A stretch of DNA of 64,000 bases from Pelomonas aquatica (GTDB lineage Bacteria > Pseudomonadota > Gammaproteobacteria > Burkholderiales > Burkholderiaceae_C). Positions 18,679-27,549 of this stretch are shown piece after piece. Below the pieces are notes generated by a model. The model searched no databases. It had not been told where the DNA came from and worked only from the letters and a program-made list of their open reading frames with translations. The stretch lies in contig NZ_JAPPUW010000019.1 in assembly GCF_026712205.1 (NCBI RefSeq), positions 28,183 to 92,182 on the forward strand. Direction: 5' to 3'. Every line of letters begins with the position of its first letter. Within the stretch, counting starts at the first letter, position 1. The translations under genes were made by a program, and so were the position numbers.

Positions 18679-19830
18679 ATGAGCGACCTCCCCGGCGACA
18701 CCGAATTCGCGCCCGACGACCGCACCACCATCATGAAGACGGTGGCCCGGCCCCGCCCGCCGGCGGGCGACGCGCGCGAGCACTATCTGGTGCAGCTGGA
18801 TGGCAGCGAGCCCGGGCGGCGCATCCTGTTCGGCCGCCAGCCGCTGCGCCTGGGCCGGCGCGCGCCGGCGGAGGTGCTGCTGTCCGATGGCGAGGTGTCG
18901 GGCCTGCATTGCGAGGTGGTGGCGCGCGGCTCGGTCGGCGATGCGCTGGTGACCGACCTGGGCTCCACCAACGGCACCTTCGTCAACGGCCGGCGCGTGC
19001 AGGGCAGCGTGCGGCTGACGCAGGGCATGCGCCTGCAGCTGGGCCGCCAGGTGTTCGTGCACGAGTTCCGCACGCCGGCCGAGGTGGCCCATGCGGAGGA
19101 ACTGGCCCACGACCTGGAGAAGGCCGGCCGCTATGTGCAGTCGCTGCTGCCCGTGCGGCTGCTGCAGGGCGCCATCCTGACCGACTGGTGCTTCCAGCCG
19201 TCCACCGCGCTCGGCGGCGATGCCTTCGGCCACTTCATGCTGGACGAGCACCGCTTCGCCTGCTACCTGATCGACGTGTCCGGCCATGGCGCCGGCGCGG
19301 CCATGCACAGCGTGTCGGTCATGAACGTGCTGCGCCAGCGCGTGCTGCCCGGCACCGACTTCGCCGACCCGGCCCAGGTGCTGCGGCAGCTGAACGCGAT
19401 GTTCCAGATGGACGCCCACGACGGCCTGGTGTTCTCGATCTGGTACGGCGTGTTCGACCGCCGCGACCGCCGGCTGCGCTATGCCTCCGGCGGTCACCAC
19501 CCGGCCTTCCTGGAGGCGCCCGGCGCGGCCGCGCTGGCGTCGCTGCGGACGCGCAGCCTCATCATCGGCGCGATGCCCGATGCCGGCTACGTGGCGGCCG
19601 TGGCCGAGGTGCCGGCGGGCGCGCGGCTCTTCCTGTTCAGCGACGGCGTGTTCGAGCTGCATGCCCGCGACGGCAGCGCCTGGGCGCTGGCCGACCTGCT
19701 GCCCTGGCTGGGCCGCGTGCCGCCGGGCGACGGGGCACCCGCCCACTGGCTGCAGCGCGCCGTGCTGGAGCAGGCCCGGCCGGGCCCGCTGGACGACGAC
19801 TTCTCGCTGTTGGCCGTCACATTCCTGTAG
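18679..19830 (+). CDS. FHA-domain PP2C (SpoIIE/RsbU-type) protein phosphatase
   Basis: The 383-residue protein has an N-terminal FHA domain (about 45-130, 'GRRAPAEVLLSDGEVSGLHC', 'GSTNGTFVNG') that binds phosphothreonine. A short helix follows ('ELAHDLEKAGRYVQSLLP'), then a SpoIIE-type phosphatase domain (about 165-383) with 'GGDAFGH', 'YLIDVSGHGAGAAMHS', 'YASGGHHPAFLEAP' and 'LFLFSDGVFE'. It should dephosphorylate the STAS protein encoded next. ATG 18679 (MSDLPGDTEFAPDD) is chosen because upstream codons are not protein-like. It is the first gene of a three-gene partner-switching unit. Confidence 0.92.
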   Translation: MSDLPGDTEFAPDDRTTIMKTVARPRPPAGDAREHYLVQLDGSEPGRRILFGRQPLRLGRRAPAEVLLSDGEVSGLHCEVVARGSVGDALVTDLGSTNGTFVNGRRVQGSVRLTQGMRLQLGRQVFVHEFRTPAEVAHAEELAHDLEKAGRYVQSLLPVRLLQGAILTDWCFQPSTALGGDAFGHFMLDEHRFACYLIDVSGHGAGAAMHSVSVMNVLRQRVLPGTDFADPAQVLRQLNAMFQMDAHDGLVFSIWYGVFDRRDRRLRYASGGHHPAFLEAPGAAALASLRTRSLIIGAMPDAGYVAAVAEVPAGARLFLFSDGVFELHARDGSAWALADLLPWLGRVPPGDGAPAHWLQRAVLEQARPGPLDDDFSLLAVTFL

Positions 19831-19874
19831 TGCGGCCCGGTTAGAAGGAAAGATTGATCTCGCGAGGCCTGCCC

Positions 19875-20219
19875 ATGGAAATCGAAGTCACAACGCTGGA
19901 CCCCACCGTCAACTGCCTGCGCCTGCAGGGCCGGCTGGACGCGGTCGCCGTGGACCGCATCGAGGTCAGGCTCAATGCCGTCGCCGTGGCGCCCGGCCAC
20001 GACCTGCTGGTGGACCTGAGCGCCGTGGACTTCCTGGCCTCGCTGGGCATCCGCATGCTGATCACCGCGGCGCGCTCGCTGAAGGCCAAGGGCGCCCGCA
20101 TGGTGCTGTTCGGCGCCCAGCCGCTGGTGCACGAGGTGCTGGAGCATGTGGCCATCGACCAGATCATCCCGGTCGTGGCCGACCAGGCCCAGGCCCGCGC
20201 GCTGCTGGCCACCGACTGA
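19875..20219 (+). CDS. STAS-domain anti-sigma factor antagonist
   Basis: The 114-residue protein is a single STAS domain. The phosphorylatable serine sits in 'VDLSAVDFLASLGIRMLITA', the usual D-x-S-x-V-x-F-x-x-S-x-G context. In its unphosphorylated state such a protein binds the switch kinase. I prefer ATG 19875 (MEIEVTTLDPTVN), preceded by GAGG seven bases upstream, over a TTG 21 bases earlier. It lies between the PP2C phosphatase and the HATPase gene. Confidence 0.92.
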   Translation: MEIEVTTLDPTVNCLRLQGRLDAVAVDRIEVRLNAVAVAPGHDLLVDLSAVDFLASLGIRMLITAARSLKAKGARMVLFGAQPLVHEVLEHVAIDQIIPVVADQAQARALLATD

Positions 20220-20232
20220 ATCGCCATTGCCA

Positions 20233-20691
20233 ATGACGACGCGGGGCGCCACCGCCGCCGGGCTGCCGCCCGGCCCGCCCGCGCTGTCGCTGCTGCTGCG
20301 CTGCGAGCTGGCCTCCTGCGCGGTCGCCCACGAGGCGCTGCAGCGGCTGCTGGCGCCCCACCAGCCCTCGGCCCGGGCCAGCTTCGGGCTGGACGTGGTG
20401 CTGGAGGAGCTGCTGATGAACCAGATCCTGCATGCCCACCCGGCCGCGGTCGAGCCCGCGTCGGTGGCCCTGCAGGCCTGGGTGGCCGACGACGCGCTGG
20501 TGCTGCGGCTGGCCGACCGGGGCATCGCCTTCGACCCGCTGTCGCGCCCCGCGCCGGTCAAGCCGGCCAGCCTGGACGAGGCCAGGCCGGGTGGCCTGGG
20601 CATCCATCTGCTGCGGCGTTATGCCAGCGCGCTGGCCTACCAGCGCGTCGGCGGCGAGAACCAGCTGACCATCGTGCTGGCGCTGCGCTGA
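20233..20691 (+). CDS. HATPase-type switch protein kinase (RsbW/SpoIIAB-like)
   Basis: The 152-residue protein is a stand-alone GHKL ATPase. It has the N-box region 'FGLDVVLEELLMNQILHA', the G1 box 'LRLADRGIAFDP' and the G2 region 'ARPGGLGIHLLRRYASALAY'. It would phosphorylate the neighbouring STAS protein and bind a sigma factor or other client. No sigma factor gene is adjacent, so the output may be something other than transcription. It is followed by convergent glnE. Confidence 0.9.
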   Translation: MTTRGATAAGLPPGPPALSLLLRCELASCAVAHEALQRLLAPHQPSARASFGLDVVLEELLMNQILHAHPAAVEPASVALQAWVADDALVLRLADRGIAFDPLSRPAPVKPASLDEARPGGLGIHLLRRYASALAYQRVGGENQLTIVLALR

Positions 20692-20707
20692 ACGCGACCG
20701 CCGCAGA

Positions 20708-23428
20708 TCAAGCGAACACGGCCCGCCACAGCGCGCGCACGGCGTCGCGGTGCGGGGCCAGCGGCGCGGCGGCCTGCTCGTCCAGCGCGGTGGACTGCTC
20801 GTCCAGCCTGGCCTTGTGCTGCACGCGGCGCAGCTCGCGGTAGGCATTGGCCGCGCCGACGCCCACGCCGGCCGGCAGCAGGCCGACGGCCTCGCAGCGC
20901 TGCAGCAGCGCGATATTGCCGAGGTTGTCCAGCAGCTCGGGGTGGTCGGCGCCATTGGCCAGCACCAGGGTCTGCAGCGCGAACTCGGCGTCCATCATGC
21001 CGCCCTCGCTGTGCTTCACGTCGAAGAGGCCCTCGCGCACCGGCCGCGCGGCGCGCACCTTCTCGCGCATGGCCCGCACCTCGCGCCCGAGGGCCTCGGC
21101 GTCGCGCGGCGCCGTCAGCACCTGGCGGCGCACGGCCTCGCAGTGCTCGGCCAGGTCGGCGTCGCCCGCGCAGAAGCGCGCCCGCGTGATGGCTTGGTGC
21201 TCCCAGGTCCAGGCGGTGTTGCTGCCCCGGCCGGTCTGGTAGGCCTCGAAGTGGGCCAGCGACGTGACCAGCAGGCCCGAGTTGCCGTTGGGCCGCAGCG
21301 CGGTGTCGATGTCGAAAAGCTCGCCGGCCGCGGTGCGCAGCGTCAGCCAGGTGATGAGGCGGCGCACGAAGGCGCCGTAGATCTCGGCCGCGTTCTCGTC
21401 CTCGTCGTCGAAGACAAAGACGACGTCCAGGTCGCCGCCATAGCCCAGCTCCTTGCCGCCCAGCTTGCCGTAGGCGATGACGGCCAGGCGCGGCTCGGCG
21501 CGGTGGGCCTTGCCGAAGCGGGCCCAGGCCCACTGGATGGCGACCTGCAGCACGGCGTCGGCCAGCAGGCTCAGGTCGTCGGCCACCTGCTCGACCGTGA
21601 TGCGGCCCTCGACGTCGCGCACCAGCGTGCGGAAGACCTCGGCATGGTGGGCGCGGCGCAGCGTGTCCAGCAGCGCCTCCTCGTCGGCCTCGCCGCTGCG
21701 CGCCCAGCCGCGTTCGCGATCCTGCAGGTCGGCGATGAAGGCCGCGCGGTCGAAGCGGGCCGTCAGCAGCAGCGGGTCGGCCAGCTCGTCGATGACGCCG
21801 GGGTGCTGCATCAGATAGCGCATCGGCCAGCGCGCCAGGTCCAGCAGGCGCAGCAGGCGCTGCTGCACGGCGGGGCGCTCGACGAGCAGCGCGAGATAGC
21901 TCTCGCGGCGCAGCAGCGGCTCGACCCAGTCGACGAAGCGCAGCGCGGCGTCCAGCGAGCACTCGCCGGCCGTCACGGCCTGGGCGGCGCGGTGGAAGAG
22001 CTTGGCCAGGCGCTGGCGCGATTCCTCGCGCAGGCCCTGCACGCGCGGCGTCTCGGCCAGCGCGCGCACGGCCGCGGCCAGCTGCGGCGGCAGCCCGTTC
22101 AGGAAATCCTCGCCGTCGACGGCCGGCTTCGGCCCGCCGCACTGGCCACCTCTGCAGCCGCCGGACTGCTGGGGCGTGCCGTGCAGCAGCGCGTCGAATT
22201 CGGTGGCGACAAGCTCGCGCACCTCGCCGAGTTTTTCGAACAGCTCGCAGGCCTCGCGGCTGCACTGCATGCCCAGCGACGCGGCGATCCAGGCCAGGTC
22301 GGCGTCGGCCTGCGGCAGGCAATGGGTCTGCTGGTCATCCAGGAACTGGATGCGGTGCTCGACGCGGCGCAGGAAGACATAGGCGTCGGCCAGGCGCTGC
22401 GCCGTGTCGGGCTTCATCAGCCCGCCGGCCGCGAGCTGGGCCAGGGCCTTGACGGTGGAGCGGGTGCGGATCTCGGGGAACTGGCCGCCGCGCACGACCT
22501 GCAGCAGCTGCACGATGAACTCGATCTCGCGGATGCCGCCGCGCGACAGCTTCACGTCGTTGGCGCGCTCGGGCCGGCCGGCCGCGCGGGCCTTGGCCTC
22601 GCTGCGGATCTTGCCGTGCAGCTGGCGCAGGCTCTCGAAGACGCCGTAGTCCAGATAGCGCCGGTAGACGAAGGGCGTGACGAGGTGGCGCAGCTGCAGC
22701 GTGCGCGGGTCGCCCGGCGCGCCGGGGCCCGACAGCGGCGCGACGGCGCGGCTCTTCAGCCACGCGAAGCGCTCCCACTCGCGGCCCTGCACGAAGAAGT
22801 ATTCCTCCAGCATGGCCAGGCTGACGACCGGCGGGCCGCTCTTGCCGTTGGGCCGCAGCGCCAGGTCGACGCGGAAGACCTGGCCGTCGTCGGTCACGTC
22901 GCCGATCAGCGCGTAGAGCCGCCTGGCGACGGACGAAAAATATTCGTGCGCCGTGACCGGCCGCGAGCCGTGCGTGGCGCCATCGTCCTCGTAGACGTAG
23001 ATGAGGTCGATGTCGGACGACACATTGAGCTCGCGCGCGCCAAGCTTGCCCATGCCCAGCACCCAGAACGCGATGTCCTGGCCGTCGGCCGTGCGCGGCT
23101 CGCCGTGGATCGCGTCCAGCTCGGCGCGGGCCGCGCGCAGCGCGATGTCCAGCGTGACCTCGGCCAGATGGGTCATCGCCAGCGTGACATCGGTCACGCT
23201 GGCGCCCTGCTCGATGTCCAGCACCGCCAGCCGCTCCAGCACCAGATGGCGGGCCACGCGCAGCGTGCTGGCCAGCGGTCGGTCCGCGGCCAGCGTGTCG
23301 ATCAGCGCCGCGACGGCGGCGCGGTCGGGCAGGCCGGGCGGCAGCAGCGCCAGCTCGGCGCCGTAGCGGCGGCGCACGCGCTGCACATAGCGGCTGTGTT
23401 CAGCAACGACGGGAAACAGTGCGCTCAT
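20708..23428 (-). CDS. glnE: bifunctional glutamine synthetase adenylyltransferase/deadenylase
   Basis: The 906-residue enzyme adds and removes AMP on glutamine synthetase in response to PII. Two nucleotidyltransferase domains are visible: the N-terminal one with 'GARELNVSSDIDLIYVYEDD' and the C-terminal one with 'KELGYGGDLDVVFVFDDEDE'. Each is followed by a helical domain ('SRGGIREIEFIVQLLQVVRG' in the first half, 'HSEGGMMDAEFALQTLVLAN' in the second). A Gly/Cys-rich insert ('QQSGGCRGGQCGGPKP') sits in the linker before the second half. The length is normal. The gene is divergent from yhdP with 37 bases between the starts. Confidence 0.96.
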   Translation of the reverse strand: MSALFPVVAEHSRYVQRVRRRYGAELALLPPGLPDRAAVAALIDTLAADRPLASTLRVARHLVLERLAVLDIEQGASVTDVTLAMTHLAEVTLDIALRAARAELDAIHGEPRTADGQDIAFWVLGMGKLGARELNVSSDIDLIYVYEDDGATHGSRPVTAHEYFSSVARRLYALIGDVTDDGQVFRVDLALRPNGKSGPPVVSLAMLEEYFFVQGREWERFAWLKSRAVAPLSGPGAPGDPRTLQLRHLVTPFVYRRYLDYGVFESLRQLHGKIRSEAKARAAGRPERANDVKLSRGGIREIEFIVQLLQVVRGGQFPEIRTRSTVKALAQLAAGGLMKPDTAQRLADAYVFLRRVEHRIQFLDDQQTHCLPQADADLAWIAASLGMQCSREACELFEKLGEVRELVATEFDALLHGTPQQSGGCRGGQCGGPKPAVDGEDFLNGLPPQLAAAVRALAETPRVQGLREESRQRLAKLFHRAAQAVTAGECSLDAALRFVDWVEPLLRRESYLALLVERPAVQQRLLRLLDLARWPMRYLMQHPGVIDELADPLLLTARFDRAAFIADLQDRERGWARSGEADEEALLDTLRRAHHAEVFRTLVRDVEGRITVEQVADDLSLLADAVLQVAIQWAWARFGKAHRAEPRLAVIAYGKLGGKELGYGGDLDVVFVFDDEDENAAEIYGAFVRRLITWLTLRTAAGELFDIDTALRPNGNSGLLVTSLAHFEAYQTGRGSNTAWTWEHQAITRARFCAGDADLAEHCEAVRRQVLTAPRDAEALGREVRAMREKVRAARPVREGLFDVKHSEGGMMDAEFALQTLVLANGADHPELLDNLGNIALLQRCEAVGLLPAGVGVGAANAYRELRRVQHKARLDEQSTALDEQAAAPLAPHRDAVRALWRAVFA

Positions 23429-23465
23429 GACCCTGTGCTAGATTGCCTGCCGGCCGGTTTTCAGC

Positions 23466-26400
23466 GTGCCCAAAGACAACGTGTCTGACTTCTTCTCGGC
23501 CGCCCTCCATCACTGCTCCCGCGCCGCCGGCTGGCCCCTGCGCCTGTGCTGGCACGGCCTGCGTTGGCTGCTGCTGCTGCTGGCCCTGCTGTGGGCGGTG
23601 GGGGTGGTGGCCTGGAGCGTGTTGCACTGGGCCATTCTCCCGCACGCCAATGACTGGCGCCCCTGGCTGGAAAAGGAAGCCTCAAAGGCTCTGGGGGTAG
23701 AGCTGCGCATCGGCCGCATCACGGTCGAATCGGGCGGCTGGATGCCGCGCATGGAGCTGGGCGAGGTGCGCGTGCTGGACGCCGCCGGCCGCCCGGCGCT
23801 GCAGCTGCCGCGCGTGGCGGCCGTGCTGTCGGCCCAGTCGCTGATCGCGCTGGAGCCGCGCTTCTCCCAGCTTCTCATCGACGCGCCGGAGCTGACCATC
23901 CGCCGCGACGCCCAGGGCCGCATCTTCATCGGCGGCATGGGCCTGGACGCGGCGGAGCATGCCGACACCGGCACCACCGAGGCCGGCCTGGACTGGCTGT
24001 TCAGCCAGCCCGAGCTCGCCATCGTGCACGGCCGCGTGCGCTGGGTGGACGAGAAGCGCGCCGACGCCCGGCCGCTGGAGCTGTCGGAGCTGAACTTCAT
24101 CCTGCGCAACGGCCTGCGCCGCCACGCGCTGCGCCTGGACGCCACGCCGCCCCGGGACTGGGGTGAGCGCTTCACGCTGCGCGGGCGCTTCACGCAGAGC
24201 CTGCTGAAGCGGCCCGGCGAGTTCCAGCACTGGAGCGGCCAGCTCTACGCCGACCTGCCGCGCGCCGACCTGAGCCAGCTGCGCCGCCACGTCGACCTGC
24301 CCTTCCAGCTCGGCGAGGGCGACGGCGCCGTGCGCGCCTGGGCCGAGCTGAGGGACGGCCAGCCCACCGGCGCGACGCTGGACCTGGCGCTGCGCTCGGT
24401 GCGGCTGAGGCTGCTCGAATCCGCGCCCGAGCTGAACCTGGACCACATCGAAGGCCGGCTGGACCTGGCCCGCGCCAAGGACCGCCTGAGCCTGCAGGCC
24501 CGGCAGCTCGGCTTCGTCAGCACGGACCCCAATGGCAGCGGCATCGCCTGGCCGCGTTCGGACTGGGGCGTCAGCCTGCAGCTCGGCAAGGGCGACGCCG
24601 TGCTGGGCGGCGAGGTCAACGCGCAGCGCCTGGACTTCGCGCTGATGGCGCAGATCGCGCAGCGCCTGCCGCTCGGCGAGCGCGCCCACCAGCTGCTGGC
24701 CGAGCTCGACCCCCACGGCGTACTGACCGCCCTCGCCGGCCAGTGGCAGGGTCCGCTGGACGCGCCGCAGAGCTATCGCGTCAAGGCCCAGCTCGACGGC
24801 CTGGCCATCGCGGCCAAGGCCGCCAGCCAGCCGGACCAGCTCGGCCGTCCCGGCCTGCGCGGCGCCAGCCTGGAACTCGACGCCAGCGAGCGCGGCGGCA
24901 GCGCCCGCCTCGCGGTGCACCAGGGCGAGGTCGAGCTGCCGGGCCTGTTCGAGGAGCCGGTGCTGCCCATCACCCGGCTCGCCACGCAGATGAGCTGGAA
25001 GCTGCCCGCACCCGGCGCCAGGCCGGGCGGCGAGGTCGAGCTGCGCCTGCGCGACCTGCAGCTGCAGACGCCCGACCTGAGCGGCGACTTCGAGCTGCTG
25101 TGGCGGCGCGCGGCCGGCGCGGCGACGCCCGGCTACCTTGACCTCAGCGGCCGCGCCCAGCGCGCCGAGGCCACCCGCATCGCCCGCTACATCCCGCTGA
25201 GCCTGCCCGCCACGCGCAGCTATGTCTCGCGGGCGGTGCTGGGCGGCGAGGCACGCAACATCAGCGTGCGCCTGAAGGGCGAGCTCAACGACTTCCCGTT
25301 CGACGGCCCGCGCGCCAGCGGCGTCTTCCGCGTGGCCACCCAGGCCCAGGGCGTGCTGCTGGCCTATGTGCCGCCCAGCGACGTGGGCGCGAACTGGCCG
25401 GCGATGGAGGGCGTGGACGCCGAGCTCGTCTTCGAGCGCGCCGGCATGCAGATCCGCAACGGCCATGCCAAGGTGCTGGGCTACGAGCTGGCCGGCGTGA
25501 ATGGCGGCATCAAGGATCTGCACCACGGTCGCGTGCTGGCCCTGGACGGCACCGGCCGCGGTGCCGGCGCCGACCTGCTGCGCTTCGTGCGCGGCTCGCC
25601 GCTGGACGAATGGCTGGGCCACGCCCTCACGACGGCCACGGCCCAGGGCCCGGCCGGGCTGAAGCTGGGCATAGCCATCCCGCTGGACGACGTGAACCAG
25701 ACGACGCTCAAGGGCCAGCTGCAGCTCGGCGGCGTGGACCTGAAGCTGCGCCCCGAGCTGCCGGCGCTGGCCGGCGCGCGCGGGCGCATCGACTTCGACC
25801 GCAAGGGCCTGCAGCTCACCGGCATGACGGCCCGCCTGCTCGGCGGCGACGCCGGCATCGACGGCGGCACGCAGCGCGACGGCAGCCTGCGCTTCGCGGT
25901 GCAGGGCCAGGCCACGGCCGAGGGCCTGCGCCGCGCGCCCGAGCTGGGTGCCGTCGCGCGGCTGGCCCAGGCCGCCAGCGGCCAGGCCGCCTACCGCTTC
26001 CAGCTCGCCGTCGGCAAGGACGGCCAGAGCGAACTCAGTGTGGCCAGCAGCCTGCAGGGCCTGGGCCTGGACCTGCCGGCGCCGGCCCGCAAGGAGGCCG
26101 ACGCCGCACTGCCGCTGCGCCTGCTGATGACGCCCACCACCGCGGGCCGCGACGAGATCCGGCTGGAGCTCGGCGCCGGCGCGGCGCCGCTGCTGCAGGC
26201 CCAGCTGCAGCGCGACATCGCCGGCGCCGGCTCGCATGTGCTGCGCGGCGCGCTGGCCGTGCAGGACCGGCTGCCCGCGCTGCCGGCCAGCGGCGTGCTG
26301 CTGCAGGCCAGTGTCGCCGCGCTGGACCTGGACGCCTGGCAGCAGCGCCTGGGCGCGCTGGGCGGCGGCAGCGGCGCGGGTGGTGACGACGGCGACGCCG

Positions 26401-27545
26401 CCGGCCTGCTGCCCAGCCAGGTCGCGCTGCGCAGCCAGGCGCTCAAGGTCGGCGGGCGCCAGCTCGGCCGTGTCAACGCCCAGGTCGCGCGCGACGGCGC
26501 GGCCTGGCGCCTCAACCTCGACGCCGAGCAGCTGGCCGGCCGCATCGAGCTGCGCGGCGTTAACCTGGGTAGAGGCAGCGTCGACGCCGTGCAGGCGCGG
26601 CTCACGCGGCTGTCGCTGCCGCGCGCCGAGGCCGACTCCTTCAGCGAGCTGATCGACCCGGGCAAGGCCGCGGCCAGCAGCAGCCCGCTGCCGTCGCTGG
26701 ACATCGAGGTCGACGACTTCGAGCTGCGCGGCAAGCGCCTGGGCCGGCTGGAGGTGCTGGCCCAGGCGCCGGCCGCCGCGCGCGACTGGAAGCTGGACAG
26801 GCTGCTGATCCAGTCGCCCGACGCGACGCTGAACGCCAGCGGGCTGTGGACCGCCATCAAGGGCGGCGACGGCCGCCGCCGCACCCAGCTCGACTGGAAG
26901 CTCGACATCGCCGACGCCGGCAAGCTGCTGGAGCGCCTGGGCCAGGGCCAGAAGGACAGCCCCGTGTTGCGCGGCGGCAAGGGCGTGATGGCCGGCCAGA
27001 TCGGCTGGGACGGCTCTCCGCTGGCGCCCCACTACCCCAGCATGGCCGGCGCGCTGAACATCCAGCTCGACACCGGCACCTTCCTGAAGGCCGAGCCCGG
27101 CGTCGGCCGGCTGCTGGGCGTGCTCAGCCTGCAGTCCCTGCCGCGCCGGCTGCTGCTGGACTTCCGCGACGTCTTCGCCGAGGGCTTCACCTTCGACGGC
27201 GTGACCGGCGACGTGAAGATCGCCGCCGGCGTGGCCCGCAGCGACAACATCCGCATCCGCGGCCTGCAGGCCGCCGTGCTGGTGGACGGCAGCACCGACC
27301 TCGCCGCCGAGACGCAGAAGCTGCGCGTCGTCATCGTGCCCGAGGTGTCGGCCGGCGGCGCCTCGCTGGCCTATGCGGCCATCAACCCGGCCATCGCGCT
27401 GGGCGCCTTCCTGGCCCAGCTGATCCTGAGCCGCCCGGTGGCCGCGGCCAACACGCGCGAGTTCCACATCAGCGGCAGCTGGGACGACCCCAAGGTCGAG
27501 AAGGTCGAGAACCCGGCGGCGGCCAGGCCGGCCAGCGCGCCGTAG
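23466..27545 (+). CDS. yhdP: YhdP family protein (AsmA-like, DUF3971)
   Basis: The 1359-residue protein starts with GTG, has one N-terminal transmembrane helix (about residues 32-58, 'WLLLLLALLWAVGVVAW') and a very long periplasmic beta-rich body. It has DUF3971 in the middle and an AsmA-like C-terminal region ('LLGVLSLQSLPRRLLLDFRD', 'LAAETQKLRVVIVPEVSAGG'). YhdP-type proteins are bridge-like lipid carriers thought to move phospholipids to the outer membrane. The pairing with glnE is conserved in betaproteobacteria. The long leftward open frame over the same bases is a codon-bias shadow. Confidence 0.94.
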   Translation: MPKDNVSDFFSAALHHCSRAAGWPLRLCWHGLRWLLLLLALLWAVGVVAWSVLHWAILPHANDWRPWLEKEASKALGVELRIGRITVESGGWMPRMELGEVRVLDAAGRPALQLPRVAAVLSAQSLIALEPRFSQLLIDAPELTIRRDAQGRIFIGGMGLDAAEHADTGTTEAGLDWLFSQPELAIVHGRVRWVDEKRADARPLELSELNFILRNGLRRHALRLDATPPRDWGERFTLRGRFTQSLLKRPGEFQHWSGQLYADLPRADLSQLRRHVDLPFQLGEGDGAVRAWAELRDGQPTGATLDLALRSVRLRLLESAPELNLDHIEGRLDLARAKDRLSLQARQLGFVSTDPNGSGIAWPRSDWGVSLQLGKGDAVLGGEVNAQRLDFALMAQIAQRLPLGERAHQLLAELDPHGVLTALAGQWQGPLDAPQSYRVKAQLDGLAIAAKAASQPDQLGRPGLRGASLELDASERGGSARLAVHQGEVELPGLFEEPVLPITRLATQMSWKLPAPGARPGGEVELRLRDLQLQTPDLSGDFELLWRRAAGAATPGYLDLSGRAQRAEATRIARYIPLSLPATRSYVSRAVLGGEARNISVRLKGELNDFPFDGPRASGVFRVATQAQGVLLAYVPPSDVGANWPAMEGVDAELVFERAGMQIRNGHAKVLGYELAGVNGGIKDLHHGRVLALDGTGRGAGADLLRFVRGSPLDEWLGHALTTATAQGPAGLKLGIAIPLDDVNQTTLKGQLQLGGVDLKLRPELPALAGARGRIDFDRKGLQLTGMTARLLGGDAGIDGGTQRDGSLRFAVQGQATAEGLRRAPELGAVARLAQAASGQAAYRFQLAVGKDGQSELSVASSLQGLGLDLPAPARKEADAALPLRLLMTPTTAGRDEIRLELGAGAAPLLQAQLQRDIAGAGSHVLRGALAVQDRLPALPASGVLLQASVAALDLDAWQQRLGALGGGSGAGGDDGDAAGLLPSQVALRSQALKVGGRQLGRVNAQVARDGAAWRLNLDAEQLAGRIELRGVNLGRGSVDAVQARLTRLSLPRAEADSFSELIDPGKAAASSSPLPSLDIEVDDFELRGKRLGRLEVLAQAPAAARDWKLDRLLIQSPDATLNASGLWTAIKGGDGRRRTQLDWKLDIADAGKLLERLGQGQKDSPVLRGGKGVMAGQIGWDGSPLAPHYPSMAGALNIQLDTGTFLKAEPGVGRLLGVLSLQSLPRRLLLDFRDVFAEGFTFDGVTGDVKIAAGVARSDNIRIRGLQAAVLVDGSTDLAAETQKLRVVIVPEVSAGGASLAYAAINPAIALGAFLAQLILSRPVAAANTREFHISGSWDDPKVEKVENPAAARPASAP

Positions 27546-27549
27546 GCGC

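Noticed and set aside
23682..27467. Leftward 1261-codon open frame opposite yhdP
   Set aside because: Composition (Gln/Ala/Arg/His runs) is typical of an antisense shadow at high GC; yhdP on the other strand has a membrane anchor and known domains.
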